A stretch of DNA of 64,000 nucleotides from positions 682,001 through 746,000 of the forward strand of contig CAVPZU010000003.1 in the NCBI GenBank assembly GCA_963710355.1, read 5' to 3'. This document shows positions 29,727-37,582 of this stretch, one piece after another (within the stretch, counting starts at the first letter, position 1; each line of letters opens with the position of its first letter). The position numbers and the translations under genes were made by a program. Source of the stretch: Fen-1359 sp963710355. Lineage in GTDB: Bacteria > Planctomycetota > Phycisphaerae > Sedimentisphaerales > Anaerobacaceae. Below the pieces are notes generated by a model. The model was given only the letters and a program-made list of their open reading frames with translations, was not told the DNA's origin and ran no database searches.

Positions 29727-30623
29727 TTGTCTCCGTTTCATCTAAGGGGGATTCGAGTTGACTGCCCTGTTTGTGGAGAGAAAGGCACGGCGGTATCGAG
29801 GTGGGTAAAGGGGCTGACAGTCAAGCCAATTTATATCATTCATAATAGAAACGGCACGGTAAAAAACGTGTGCTCACTTAATGAAGGAGAAGCGAATCAG
29901 GTAAGGCCGGTTGCAAAGGTATATCCTTCAGACCTCGGTAGGCTTCTTGCTAATGCTCGATGTTTTGTCTTAATAAGTGGTGGTAAAGACAGTTTGGCTA
30001 CAATAGTACACACTCAAAAAACAGCAAGGGAGGTTGGTGCCGATTTACAGGCAATTCATGTTGATACTACGTGCGGATTTCCAGAAGTGACAAAGTATGT
30101 TCGCAAGGTATGCAAACAGCTTAATGTCAAGTTGAAGATTGTAAGGCCCAAAAGAGATTTTTTTGAAATGGCTCATGAATGGGGGATACCAAATTTCAAA
30201 TTTCGCTGGTGTTGCAGGGAACTAAAGATAAAGCCTATAAGAGATTTTCTGGACAACGTAAAAGGGCCAAAGGCTGTTATTGATGGAATAAGGGCAGAAG
30301 AATCAAATATACGTGCGAACTATTTGCCGATTTGGTTTCATCCAGGCTTTAAATGTATATCAGTAAGCCCCATCTTTCGCTGGACAAAACAACAGGTGGG
30401 AAAATATGTCGAGAGTGCTGGTTTGCCAGAAAATCCTGTTCGATCGTTAGGATGCTCTGCAGAATGTTGGTGTGGGGCATATAAGCGAAAAGCAGATTTT
30501 TTAAAGCTTAAGGAAATAAAGCCTGAACTGTTTGAAAAACTTTCCGACTTAGAAACTCAAAGTCCAACAGGTTTTACTTTTCTTTACAAAAATGGGGAAC
30601 AACTCCCTTTGAGTAGACTTTAA
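29727..30623 (+). CDS. PAPS-reductase-like PP-loop protein with iron-sulfur cysteines
   Basis: 298 residues from TTG 29727; the frame is open to 29679, so the true start may be upstream, and no clear ribosome site is seen. There is an N-terminal zinc-ribbon-like CPVCGEKG. The PP-loop is SGGKDSLATIVH (about residue 84), followed by GIRAEESNIRANY, typical of the PAPS reductase/DndC/IbrA superfamily. Cys pairs RWCCRELK and CSAECWCGAYKR match the 4Fe-4S-binding pattern of APS reductases and DndC. Such enzymes activate substrates with ATP and transfer sulfur or reduce sulfonucleotides. No sulfate-assimilation gene, DndA, DndD or DndE is nearby, so an assimilatory or canonical phosphorothioation role is unlikely. 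Confidence 0.75.
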   Translation: MSPFHLRGIRVDCPVCGEKGTAVSRWVKGLTVKPIYIIHNRNGTVKNVCSLNEGEANQVRPVAKVYPSDLGRLLANARCFVLISGGKDSLATIVHTQKTAREVGADLQAIHVDTTCGFPEVTKYVRKVCKQLNVKLKIVRPKRDFFEMAHEWGIPNFKFRWCCRELKIKPIRDFLDNVKGPKAVIDGIRAEESNIRANYLPIWFHPGFKCISVSPIFRWTKQQVGKYVESAGLPENPVRSLGCSAECWCGAYKRKADFLKLKEIKPELFEKLSDLETQSPTGFTFLYKNGEQLPLSRL

Positions 30624-30759
30624 TAGTCGCTACTTAATCTGACAAACAAATCCTTCTGCCTTTCATTTTGCCTGCCCTGATATATCGTAATTTAAACAGT
30701 TACCAATTACGAACAACGGCAATGACAAAAAATAGCTACAATTTTTGCGGTGATTCCGC

Positions 30760-30765
30760 TATAAT
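30760..30765 (+). promoter_or_regulatory. TATAAT box 10 bases before a start codon
   Basis: TATAAT lies ten bases before ATG 30776. If it is a real -10 element, transcription would begin at or next to the ATG, giving a leaderless mRNA; no ribosome site precedes that ATG. The -35 region is weak. Confidence 0.3.
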
Positions 30766-30775
30766 CGCCGGCTGT

Positions 30776-31594
30776 ATGCTGAAATTCATAAAGAAATTAC
30801 TCGCCATTCCTGTCAGGATTTTAGCCCAGTTGCTCGGCATCGGAAACTTTTTCAACACCACCGCATTATGGTCTATTGTCTTCAAGCTGACCGCCGGCGC
30901 AGAGGACGGCACAAGCCTGCTCTATACAATCTATCTAAAATACGGACTCGATGAAGCCAGAATCGCCGCCCAAAAGATTATTACCGCCTCGCAATCTGCC
31001 AGGCCGATTGTCTTAATCGCCAGCCTCGAATTTCGCGAAGGCAACATCAACGAGACCGACCGATGGGTAAGGCTCGCTGCCGACAGCAACGCAAAAGATG
31101 CCGACCAGCTTTTAGTTATCAAATTGTATTTGAGCGAGTTTTTTTCCGAATACGACAAAAAAAGTGTTATCGAAGAAATCCTTTCCAAAAATTACCTGCC
31201 GATGGAGGTGACGAGGCTTGCCCTTATTGAAAAATCTTTTTTGGCGCTTGAGGAAAAGGATTGGCAGTTCGCCGGCCAAATCGCCGACAGAATCCTTTCC
31301 GTTGAGGAGCATTTTGCCGCCCGAATCATCAAGGCCGCCATTGCAATGGTGAATAAAAACATCGCCGCTGCCGAGCAGCTCCTGACCAAAGCCCAGCACA
31401 AAACGCAGCCTGCCCAATTCTACCCCCTTGCCTCACAGGCGCTTCTCTGCATCGGGCAAAGTGAAATGGCTATGGAATATCTTTGCAGGGCAGGCCGGCT
31501 CGATAGCCGGCTCATTCAGTCGAATACGCCTTTAGGCAAACTGGCCCGCTCGCAGGAATTCCAAGACTACTGCCAAAGGAGGCAGCATAAATGA
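30776..31594 (+). CDS. TPR-like membrane-anchored protein, function unknown
   Basis: 272 residues from ATG 30776 (MLKFIKKLLAIPVRILAQLLG); a longer frame begins at 30668 but its N-terminus is unconvincing. A hydrophobic N-terminal segment is followed by alpha-helical repeats with TPR spacing (KYGLDEARIAAQKIITASQS, MAMEYLCRAGRLDS). The stop overlaps the start of the M50 protease gene (ATGA), so the two are translationally coupled and may act together. GC-rich composition returns here, marking the right edge of the AT-rich cassette. Confidence 0.6.
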   Translation: MLKFIKKLLAIPVRILAQLLGIGNFFNTTALWSIVFKLTAGAEDGTSLLYTIYLKYGLDEARIAAQKIITASQSARPIVLIASLEFREGNINETDRWVRLAADSNAKDADQLLVIKLYLSEFFSEYDKKSVIEEILSKNYLPMEVTRLALIEKSFLALEEKDWQFAGQIADRILSVEEHFAARIIKAAIAMVNKNIAAAEQLLTKAQHKTQPAQFYPLASQALLCIGQSEMAMEYLCRAGRLDSRLIQSNTPLGKLARSQEFQDYCQRRQHK

Positions 31595-32172
31595 ACTGGA
31601 AAATCGCCTTAATGCTGCTGCCCGGCCTGATTATAGGACTTACTATCCACGAGGCCTCCCACGCACTTTCCGCCAAACTCCTCGGCGACAAAACGGCCTA
31701 TAAAATGGGCCGTGTAAGCCTAAATCCATTCAAACACCTCTCCCTGCTTGGAACCGCCGCCCTCTTTCTGCTCGGGTTTGGCTGGGGAAAACCCGTCCTC
31801 GTCAACCTCTACAACTTCAAAAAACCCAAACTCTATTACCTGCTTACGTCCTTGGCAGGCCCCGTTTCAAATCTGCTTCTCGCCGCCGCCGCACTCGGCA
31901 TCCTTTACCTTAAGCCCCACTGGACTATCAAATTTCTTGCCTACAGCACCTTCTTTGTCAACGTCCTTCTCTCTGTCGTGAACCTCGTCCCGGTTCCGCC
32001 TCTCGACGGCAGCAAAATCTGGCCCTGCCTTATCCCCGGACTGCGACCTACCGTGTCGGGAAAATGGTCGGCCTTCTGGATAATTTTCCTCCTTATCGCC
32101 CTTTATACCGGCTGCATTGGCATACTGATAAGTTTTGTCTTCAACCTTATGAACCCTCTTTTACCTGCCTGA
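31591..32172 (+). CDS. Site-2-protease-family (M50) membrane metalloprotease
   Basis: 193 residues, nearly all membrane segments. HEASH (about residue 21) is the zinc HExxH motif, and NLVPVPPLDGSKI near residue 134 is the N-x-x-P-x-P-x-L-D-G motif that supplies the third ligand. It lacks PDZ and CBS domains, so it belongs to the small single-domain M50 group. Such proteases cut membrane-spanning substrates such as anti-sigma factors. It overlaps the TPR gene upstream by four bases. Confidence 0.88.
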   Translation: MNWKIALMLLPGLIIGLTIHEASHALSAKLLGDKTAYKMGRVSLNPFKHLSLLGTAALFLLGFGWGKPVLVNLYNFKKPKLYYLLTSLAGPVSNLLLAAAALGILYLKPHWTIKFLAYSTFFVNVLLSVVNLVPVPPLDGSKIWPCLIPGLRPTVSGKWSAFWIIFLLIALYTGCIGILISFVFNLMNPLLPA

Positions 32173-32322
32173 CCGTTGGAAACGTAAGCGGTAGTTTAGG
32201 CGAAATCTTCAAAGAATTTCCAAAAATTCCCATAATCCCCAGCATCCTCATCTTATATCAGTATCACAAACATCGTTATTACAGGCCCAAATTTCTTCCC
32301 CGGTTTTTCGTATGAAGAAATC

Positions 32323-32349
32323 TTAACCTTTCCCAAATTCCCACGATAA
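32323..32349 (+). promoter_or_regulatory. Possible sigma-28-like promoter for flagellin
   Basis: TAAC at 32324-32327 and CACGATAA at 32342-32349 approximate the flagellar consensus TAAA-N15-GCCGATAA with 14-base spacing. It lies about 115 bases before the flagellin start. Confidence 0.35.
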
Positions 32350-32466
32350 GGTTTTTAGAAGAATGCTCTTTGCAAACAGAATAAAGCTGTTTTCTTAGCG
32401 TTTACAGGAAGGAGGCCTTGTAAGGGCCAACAACAATTAATAATGTTTTTTTAAGGGGTCAAAAAT

Positions 32467-33276
32467 ATGTTAGCAATCGCAAGTAACATGATGGCTTCGA
32501 ATGCCGCAAGGCATTTGGGCCAAAGCTATGACAGCCTGGCGCAATCAGTGGAAAGACTGTCGAGCGGTCTGAGAATCAACAGCGCAAAGGATGACGCTGC
32601 AGGTCTGGCCGTAAGTGAGTCAATGAAGTCTGATACCGCAGTGCTGCAGCAGGGTGTGCGTAACGCCCAGGATGGTATCAGTATGTTACAGACTATGGAA
32701 GGTGCGATGGGTACCGTCGACAGCTCTCTTGTCCGTATGAAACAGCTCGCAGAGCAGGCTGCTACGGGTTCGTATTCGACCGCACAGAGGGCGATTATGA
32801 ACAGCGAGTTCTCAGAAACGGCCAACGAAATCAATCGTATCGCCACATCCACAACGTTTAACGGCATAAAGATGCTCAATAGCTCTGCCGCGGTAACGAT
32901 AGCTTTCGGCGGCGCAAGCGACACCATCAGTGTCGCCGGCGGCAATATAACTAAGGCCGGCCTCGGCATCTCTAGTTTGAGCATTACCACTGCAGCAAGT
33001 GCACAGGCCGCCTTGTCAACTCTGGATAGTGCCATCAACGCAAAGGACACCATCCGTGCAGCGTTCGGCTACAAAATGAACCGTCTCGAAAGCGTCGTCG
33101 ATGTGCTCAACATTCAGGCTGAGAACCTCTCGACATCACAGTCGCGTGTAGCAGATGTCGATGTGGCAACCGAAATGTCAAATATGACCAGAAACCAGGT
33201 GCTCGCTAGCGCCGGTGTTGCTATGTTGGCCCAGGCTAATGCAATGCCTCAAATGGCTCTGAAACTTCTGGGATAA
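32467..33276 (+). CDS. fliC: Flagellin
   Basis: 269-residue flagellar filament protein. The conserved N-terminal D0/D1 helices read SLAQSVERLSSGLRINSAKD and DDAAGLAVSESM; the C-terminal D1/D0 helices read FGYKMNRLESVVDVLNIQAE and end MTRNQVLASAGVAMLAQANA with QMALKLLG. The central variable domain is very short, so the filament surface would be minimal. AAGGGG precedes the ATG. Followed by a hairpin and fliS. Confidence 0.96.
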   Translation: MLAIASNMMASNAARHLGQSYDSLAQSVERLSSGLRINSAKDDAAGLAVSESMKSDTAVLQQGVRNAQDGISMLQTMEGAMGTVDSSLVRMKQLAEQAATGSYSTAQRAIMNSEFSETANEINRIATSTTFNGIKMLNSSAAVTIAFGGASDTISVAGGNITKAGLGISSLSITTAASAQAALSTLDSAINAKDTIRAAFGYKMNRLESVVDVLNIQAENLSTSQSRVADVDVATEMSNMTRNQVLASAGVAMLAQANAMPQMALKLLG

Positions 33277-33310
33277 TAATGCAAGAGTAAAACAGGGCAA
33301 AAAAACCAGG

Positions 33311-33343
33311 GGAGATGTCCGAAAGCAGCTTTCGGGCATCTCC
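33311..33343 (+). terminator. Hairpin after flagellin gene
   Basis: GGAGATG-T-CCGAAA pairs with TTTCGG-G-CATCTCC around a short loop, giving a stem of about 14 bp. There is no T-run, so it may be a transcript-stabilising hairpin rather than a full terminator. Confidence 0.55.
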
Positions 33344-33439
33344 TCACGGTTGAAATAATCCAAATCATTTTAAGTAATCTCTCTTCCAATTAACTGTAAA
33401 GGGCTTGCAGACCATAAAATGTGCTGCGGAGTATAAATA

Positions 33440-33799
33440 ATGAAGGGAATCGATACTTATAAGGAAACTACCGTCGCCACCCAAAACAGGAGTCGGCTCG
33501 TCGTTATGCTTTATGAAGGGGCCATCAAGTTTATGAAACTGGCCATCGAGGAACTCGCAGCTGGCAACTACGAAGCCAAGGGCAGATACCTGATTAAAGC
33601 CCAGAATATAATCAACGAACTGAACGCCGTCCTCGATATGGAAAAAGGAGGCCAGATAGCCGCCAACCTCCGCAGCCTCTACAACTTTATGAATAATAAC
33701 CTCGCACAAGCCAACATCAAACGCGACCCGGAACTTATTCGTCAGGTGATAGAACTTGCCGAAGAACTCAATGAAAGCTTCAAGGCTATCAGCTCATAA
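33440..33799 (+). CDS. fliS: Flagellar export chaperone FliS
   Basis: 119-residue helical chaperone that binds flagellin before export. Signatures are MKGIDTYKETTVATQNRSRL, VVMLYEGAIKFMKLAIEEL and IINELNAVLDMEKGGQIAANL. The position just after flagellin is the usual one. fliD, often found between them, is absent. Confidence 0.94.
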   Translation: MKGIDTYKETTVATQNRSRLVVMLYEGAIKFMKLAIEELAAGNYEAKGRYLIKAQNIINELNAVLDMEKGGQIAANLRSLYNFMNNNLAQANIKRDPELIRQVIELAEELNESFKAISS

Positions 33800-33804
33800 A
33801 AACT

Positions 33805-34230
33805 ATGAATAAGAGCAGGCCATCTTTATTGCTCGCAATAGTATCAGCCTCCATTATTGCAGGCCTGTTTTCCGCAACAATTTGGAGCAGCAGCAAAGTC
33901 TATGAAATCCGCCCTCAAATAAACCTCCCCGAATACCAGCTGTATCCGCCTGATACAACAGCTTCTTTCGAGTCCGCCTGCGGCGGATTTGAACAGTATG
34001 AAACCGCCACGGCAGGAAAATTATCCGCCATCAGCACAAATTTAGAAGCAATTTCTAAAAAGCTGGATTCAATAGATTCAAAATTAGTGCAGCTATCCGA
34101 CAGACTGACAAAAATTGAAAATGCTCTCGGCGTCACCCAACCTCAAAAGACAATACCTGATAATATCGCCGCAACACAGAAAGTGATTGACCAGAACAAA
34201 ACAGAACCCGTCCTGCCTGCTAAAAAATAA
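33805..34230 (+). CDS. Membrane-anchored coiled-coil protein, function unknown
   Basis: 141 residues. One N-terminal membrane segment (SLLLAIVSASIIAGLFSATIW), then a heptad-rich coiled coil (LEAISKKLDSIDSKLVQLSD, RLTKIENAL) and a polar tail. A palindrome copy at 33973-33987 encodes SACGG between them. It starts six bases after fliS and is probably cotranscribed; a role in motility is only suggested by position. Confidence 0.6.
   Translation: MNKSRPSLLLAIVSASIIAGLFSATIWSSSKVYEIRPQINLPEYQLYPPDTTASFESACGGFEQYETATAGKLSAISTNLEAISKKLDSIDSKLVQLSDRLTKIENALGVTQPQKTIPDNIAATQKVIDQNKTEPVLPAKK
33973..33987. repeat. Palindrome TCCGCCNNNGGCGGA inside the coiled-coil protein gene
   Basis: Exact copy, read Ser-Ala-Cys-Gly-Gly in the unstructured link between membrane segment and coiled coil. 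Confidence 0.85.
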
Positions 34231-34315
34231 CCCCTCCCTTCTCGCCGACCTGCCTAATGCGGATATGTGTCCAACTGGACAAAAAGCGTTTCTTCTTTGC
34301 TGAAGCAAAGCAGAA

Positions 34316-34666
34316 TGGAGGCGGGGGGATTCGAACCCCCGTCCCGTGATACTTCAGGATAAACTTCTACATGCTTAGTCGTTTTATTAAACCCTTCGCC
34401 TCATCAGGCGCCAGACGACAGGCTCCTGCGTCGGCTATCTCAGAATGTGTCTTATCTAACAGGCCCGAGAAACCCGCCAGAGCAGCCCACTTGCTGACGC
34501 CCATTTTAGACCCGCAGGCGCAGTCCGAAAGGACGGGCCGCTAATTAAGCAGCCATTGCGTACTGGTAGTTGCCAGTTACATTGTTACCGGATGATTAGC
34601 CAGGCCAACCGGTGTCCTGGGCATGCAGCTTAACCGTCCGCTATCCGGTCGAAGCCGTTCGCCCCC
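34316..34666 (-). ncRNA. ssrA: Transfer-messenger RNA
   Basis: tmRNA rescues stalled ribosomes and tags the peptide for proteolysis. On the minus strand the 5' end GGGGGCG pairs with the 3' CGCCTCC (acceptor stem, one G-U). The D-analog is CGGCTTCGACCGG and the T-arm is GGGGGTTCGAATCCCCC. CCA is not encoded. The tag frame on the minus strand (34589-34545) reads GNNVTGNYQYAMAA followed by TAA; the exact resume codon is inferred. The tag ends AMAA rather than the common ALAA. Confidence 0.95.
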
Positions 34667-34731
34667 ATATTTACTTTCCAATCCGCAAATCTACTCAGAA
34701 TTGCAAACCCTATCCGCTCTACGCTGAATCT

Positions 34732-34760
34732 ATTATATCGGTTCATTCGACCAATTACAA
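34732..34760 (-). promoter_or_regulatory. ssrA promoter
   Basis: On the minus strand TTGTAA (34760-34755), 17 bases, then TATAAT (34737-34732), about 66 bases before the mature 5' end, leaving a leader for RNase P to remove. Confidence 0.65.
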
Positions 34761-34773
34761 TACCTGCTCGTAA

Positions 34774-34815
34774 TAAAAAGCCCCCGCGCTTTCTTGCGAA
34801 AGCAAGAGTGGGGGC
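34774..34815 (-). terminator. Intrinsic terminator after the GalM/AraD chimera
   Basis: On the minus strand GCCCCCACTCTTGC, loop TTTC, GCAAGAAAGCGCGGGGGC form a long stem followed by a TTTTT run at 34779-34775. Confidence 0.75.
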
Positions 34816-34860
34816 CGTTAAACCCTCTTTATAGGCACAAACGCCGCTTTTTCGACCTTC

Positions 34861-35574
34861 CTATTGCTTCTGGCCGTAATAGGCGCCCTTGCCGTGCTTA
34901 CGCAAATAGTGCTTGTCGAGAATCGCCCTGCTTATCTCCTTTTGCTTATTGTTGATAGTCAGCGTCCCCATCGCCATTGCCGCCACCTGTTTGAGAACCA
35001 CCGCATTTTCAACAACCTTATCAGGATTTTTTCCCCACGTAAACGGCCCATGATTGGCAACCAGAACCGCCTGTCTCTGCATCGGGTCGATATTCTTAAA
35101 AAGCCTTACAATAACCTTGCCCGTGTTCAGATCGTAATCGCCTTCGATTTCCTCTTCGGCCATTACTTCCGTCACAGGCACAGGACCGTAAAAATGGTCG
35201 GCGTGTGTCGTGCCAAGACAAGGTATCTGCCGGCACGCCTGAGACCACATCGTCGCATAAGTCGAGTGCGTATGGCATATCCCGTCGACCTCCTTAAAGT
35301 TGCGATAAAGCTCCAAATGCGTCGGCGTAAAGCGGTCCGCATTCAGCATAAGCTGATGGTCGAGAATCGTGCCGGAATTATGACCCCCTAAATTATAATA
35401 GTTGTGCTGCGTCAGATTAAGCACCGTCGTCTTGTCAGTCGTCGCTTCATAATCGATTGTAAGCTCGTTTTTGTTCGTGAGCATATAAACGACCTTGACC
35501 TTCAGATTTCCGATAGCCCTCCCTCGCCGCCCTTGCTCACGTATGAGAGAGAGTGTGAACGCAGGTTTCGCCAT
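34861..35574 (-). CDS. Chimera: galactose mutarotase middle joined to L-ribulose-5-phosphate 4-epimerase C-terminus
   Basis: One 237-residue frame with GAGGAGG before ATG 35574. Residues about 22-85 (GNLKVKVVYMLTNKNELTID, LNLTQHNYYNLGGH, ILDHQLMLNADRFTPT) are aldose 1-epimerase (GalM). From HLELYRNF to the end it is AraD: the zinc ligands in CHTHSTYATMWSQA and VANHGPFTWG, and the family end DKHYLRKHGKGAYYGQ. The GalM catalytic C-terminus and the first 75 or so residues of AraD, with its substrate-binding Asn, Lys and Ser, are missing. The join falls at TPT(H), a tetrapeptide both families share. The first 20 residues also look shifted; another frame there reads LSYVSKGGEGG, closer to GalM. 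Neither enzyme should work. It could be a deletion remnant or an assembly join. Confidence 0.8.
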   Translation of the reverse strand: MAKPAFTLSLIREQGRRGRAIGNLKVKVVYMLTNKNELTIDYEATTDKTTVLNLTQHNYYNLGGHNSGTILDHQLMLNADRFTPTHLELYRNFKEVDGICHTHSTYATMWSQACRQIPCLGTTHADHFYGPVPVTEVMAEEEIEGDYDLNTGKVIVRLFKNIDPMQRQAVLVANHGPFTWGKNPDKVVENAVVLKQVAAMAMGTLTINNKQKEISRAILDKHYLRKHGKGAYYGQKQ

Positions 35575-35768
35575 AAAGCCTCCTCAAGAGGTAATGCTAA
35601 AATGTAGTTATATAGTTAACAATCCTTATAAGAAAACGCCTCTTATAATTCGACCCGCCGCAGGCGGGTTGCAAAGCTGTTCTACGATGAGCCCCTTAAC
35701 CTTCTCTCCCGTAAAGGATGCCTAATGGCAGGAACATTGAGTTTGCCAAACTGCCTGTCGAACCGTAA

Positions 35769-35784
35769 TGTTTCACGTGAAACA
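35769..35784. promoter_or_regulatory. parS centromere site (exact consensus)
   Basis: TGTTTCACGTGAAACA, the canonical 16-base chromosomal parS palindrome to which ParB binds and loads as a CTP-dependent clamp. It lies 375 bases upstream of parB. Confidence 0.95.
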
Positions 35785-36024
35785 TTCCCTGCTGATATGG
35801 TGAATTTTCTCACCGGTGAATGTGTCGTGCGTATATCGTATCGCGCACGTCGTTGTACCGTCTGCTGTCTTCTTATTTTTTTCCGCCAAAGGCGGTTCCT
35901 CAACCAAGAACTCAAAACTAAAAACTCTTCTGTCCTCTCTTCTCTGCTACCGTAGGTCTGAGGTCTTGAGTCTTGCGTCTGGTATCTGTCCTCTATGCTA
36001 TCCGCTCTACACCATAAGTTTAAG

Positions 36025-36058
36025 TGTTTCACGTGGAACTTTTTTCAAAAAAGTTCCG
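36025..36058. promoter_or_regulatory. Second parS-like site joined to an inverted repeat
   Basis: TGTTTCACGTGGAACT at 36025-36040 differs from parS at two positions in its right half. Its last bases begin a perfect palindrome GGAACTTTTTT-C-AAAAAAGTTCC (36036-36058), so site and hairpin overlap. Confidence 0.75.
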
Positions 36059-36158
36059 TTAATGTTGCAGAAAATCCAGCGAAAACTCCGACAGATTGAT
36101 TATCAGTAGTTTGTAGTTAAAAGTTTATCCGCAACCTTATTAAATAGAGGATTGAACT

Positions 36159-37103
36159 ATGGAAGTCAAAAAGGAAAAGCCCAAACATTTAGGCAGGGGA
36201 TTACAGGCGCTTTTAGGTCCTATAATATCACCATTTTCAGATGAAAGCCAGCTTGTGCCGATTCAAATTTCAGACCCTAACTTCCCACCAGATAAGCACT
36301 TAAGCAATTTAAGAGAGATTAACATCGACCAGGTTAAACCAAACCGCTATCAGCCTCGGCAAACCTGGAACGATGAAGAGTTGGCCGACTTGGCAGAATC
36401 CATAAAAGCCAAAGGGATTATTCAGCCAATTGTCGTCAGGCCGGCCGGCGCCGCTTTCGAACTGATTGCCGGCGAACGCAGATTGAGAGCCGCTAAACTG
36501 GCAGGCTTGAAGACTCTGCCCGCCATCGTTCGTCCCGCAACAGACCAGGAAATGCTCGAAATTGCCCTTATCGAAAACATCAACCGCACAGACCTGAACC
36601 CGATTGAGCGGGCAAGGGCATATCAAAACTACATTAATACATTTAATACCACACAGGACGAGACCGCCAACCGACTCGGACAAAGCAGACCTGTAATTAC
36701 AAATTTTCTCCGCCTGCTTGATTTGCCCGATGAAATTCAGCAGATGCTCACAAGCGGCCAGCTTTCAATGGGGCACTCCCGCGCAATCCTTTCGCTTCCT
36801 ACTGATGACCTTCGCAGAAGACTCGCCAACCGTGCAATGGCGGGCAGATTAAGCGTCCGCGAGGTCGAAAGACTTGTCAGAAGATATATTACCGGCTCGG
36901 ATAAATCGCTCAGACCTCTGCCGGTAAAACCGCCGCATATAATCGACCTCGAAAATCGGCTCACAAGCCAGCTCGGCACAAAAGTTTCCATTGAAACCCG
37001 CAAAAACGGCAACAGGGGAAAAATCATCATCGAATTCTATTCCATCGATGACTTCGACAGAATCACAGAACAAATCGGTATGGCATCAGAAGAAAAGGTA
37101 TAA
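36159..37103 (+). CDS. parB: Chromosome-partitioning protein ParB
   Basis: ParB binds parS, hydrolyses CTP and spreads to form the partition complex. 314 residues. The N-terminus KHLGRGLQALLG is the ParA-interacting leader. INIDQVKPNRYQPRQTW and AGERRLRAAKLAG form the CTP-binding fold, and MLEIALIENINRTDLNPIER leads into the HTH (ANRLGQSRPVITNFLRLLDL). The C-terminal dimerisation domain ends SIDDFDRITEQIG. Two parS-like sites lie just upstream. parA, normally the gene before parB, is not present, so the locus is incomplete or rearranged. Confidence 0.96.
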   Translation: MEVKKEKPKHLGRGLQALLGPIISPFSDESQLVPIQISDPNFPPDKHLSNLREINIDQVKPNRYQPRQTWNDEELADLAESIKAKGIIQPIVVRPAGAAFELIAGERRLRAAKLAGLKTLPAIVRPATDQEMLEIALIENINRTDLNPIERARAYQNYINTFNTTQDETANRLGQSRPVITNFLRLLDLPDEIQQMLTSGQLSMGHSRAILSLPTDDLRRRLANRAMAGRLSVREVERLVRRYITGSDKSLRPLPVKPPHIIDLENRLTSQLGTKVSIETRKNGNRGKIIIEFYSIDDFDRITEQIGMASEEKV

Positions 37104-37123
37104 AAAAATCGGAACGCAAAATT

Positions 37124-37564
37124 ATGCGGGCGGTAATACAAAGAGTATCGCAGGCAAAAGTTGAGGTCGGGAGAAACACAGTCGGCCAAATCGAAAAAGG
37201 GCTGCTTGTTTATATCAGTGTTGGCCTTGACGATACTGAGAGTGATGCGAAATTCTTCGCCGATAAAATCCCCGCCCTGCGGATTTTTCCCGACCGGCAG
37301 GATAAAATGAATCTCAGCGTCATTGACGTCGGCGGCTCGATATTGCTCGTGAGCAATTTCACACTTCACGGCGATTGCCGGAAGGGCAGACGCCCCGGTT
37401 TCGACCAGGCCGCGAAACCCGAACTTGCAAAACAGCTTTATGAAATGGTCGCTGAACTGATTCGACAGCAGGGCGTCAATGTCCAGACAGGTGTCTTTGC
37501 CGCTAATATGCAGGTCGAAAGCATAAACGACGGCCCCATCACCTTTATCCTGAACAGCAGGTGA
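37124..37564 (+). CDS. dtd: D-aminoacyl-tRNA deacylase
   Basis: Dtd removes D-amino acids wrongly attached to tRNA. 146 residues, normal length. MRAVIQRVSQAKVEVG opens the fold. The active-site motif is SNFTLHGDCRKGRRP (usually SQFTLYAD) and the Gly-cisPro motif is NDGPITFIL (usually NSGPVTF). It starts 20 bases after parB. Confidence 0.93.
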   Translation: MRAVIQRVSQAKVEVGRNTVGQIEKGLLVYISVGLDDTESDAKFFADKIPALRIFPDRQDKMNLSVIDVGGSILLVSNFTLHGDCRKGRRPGFDQAAKPELAKQLYEMVAELIRQQGVNVQTGVFAANMQVESINDGPITFILNSR

Positions 37565-37582
37565 AAAATTATAAATTCGAAA

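Larger units (their letters stand above)
35575..36158. other. Intergenic region upstream of parB with parS sites and repeats
   Basis: 584 bases with no convincing gene. It holds a palindrome relative at 35654-35668 (CCCGCC form) and one at 35882-35896, two parS-type sites (35769 and 36025), and a perfect 23-base inverted repeat at 36036-36058. Short frames in it have no family features. Confidence 0.5.

Noticed and set aside
27465..30623. Canonical Dnd phosphorothioation system
   Set aside because: The PP-loop protein is DndC-like, but DndA, DndB, DndD and DndE are absent and the other proteins are ParB-type.
34316..34345. Possible tRNA gene suggested by a T-arm GGATTCGAACC
   Set aside because: The T-arm belongs to the tmRNA; there is no anticodon arm and the acceptor partner lies 330 bases away.
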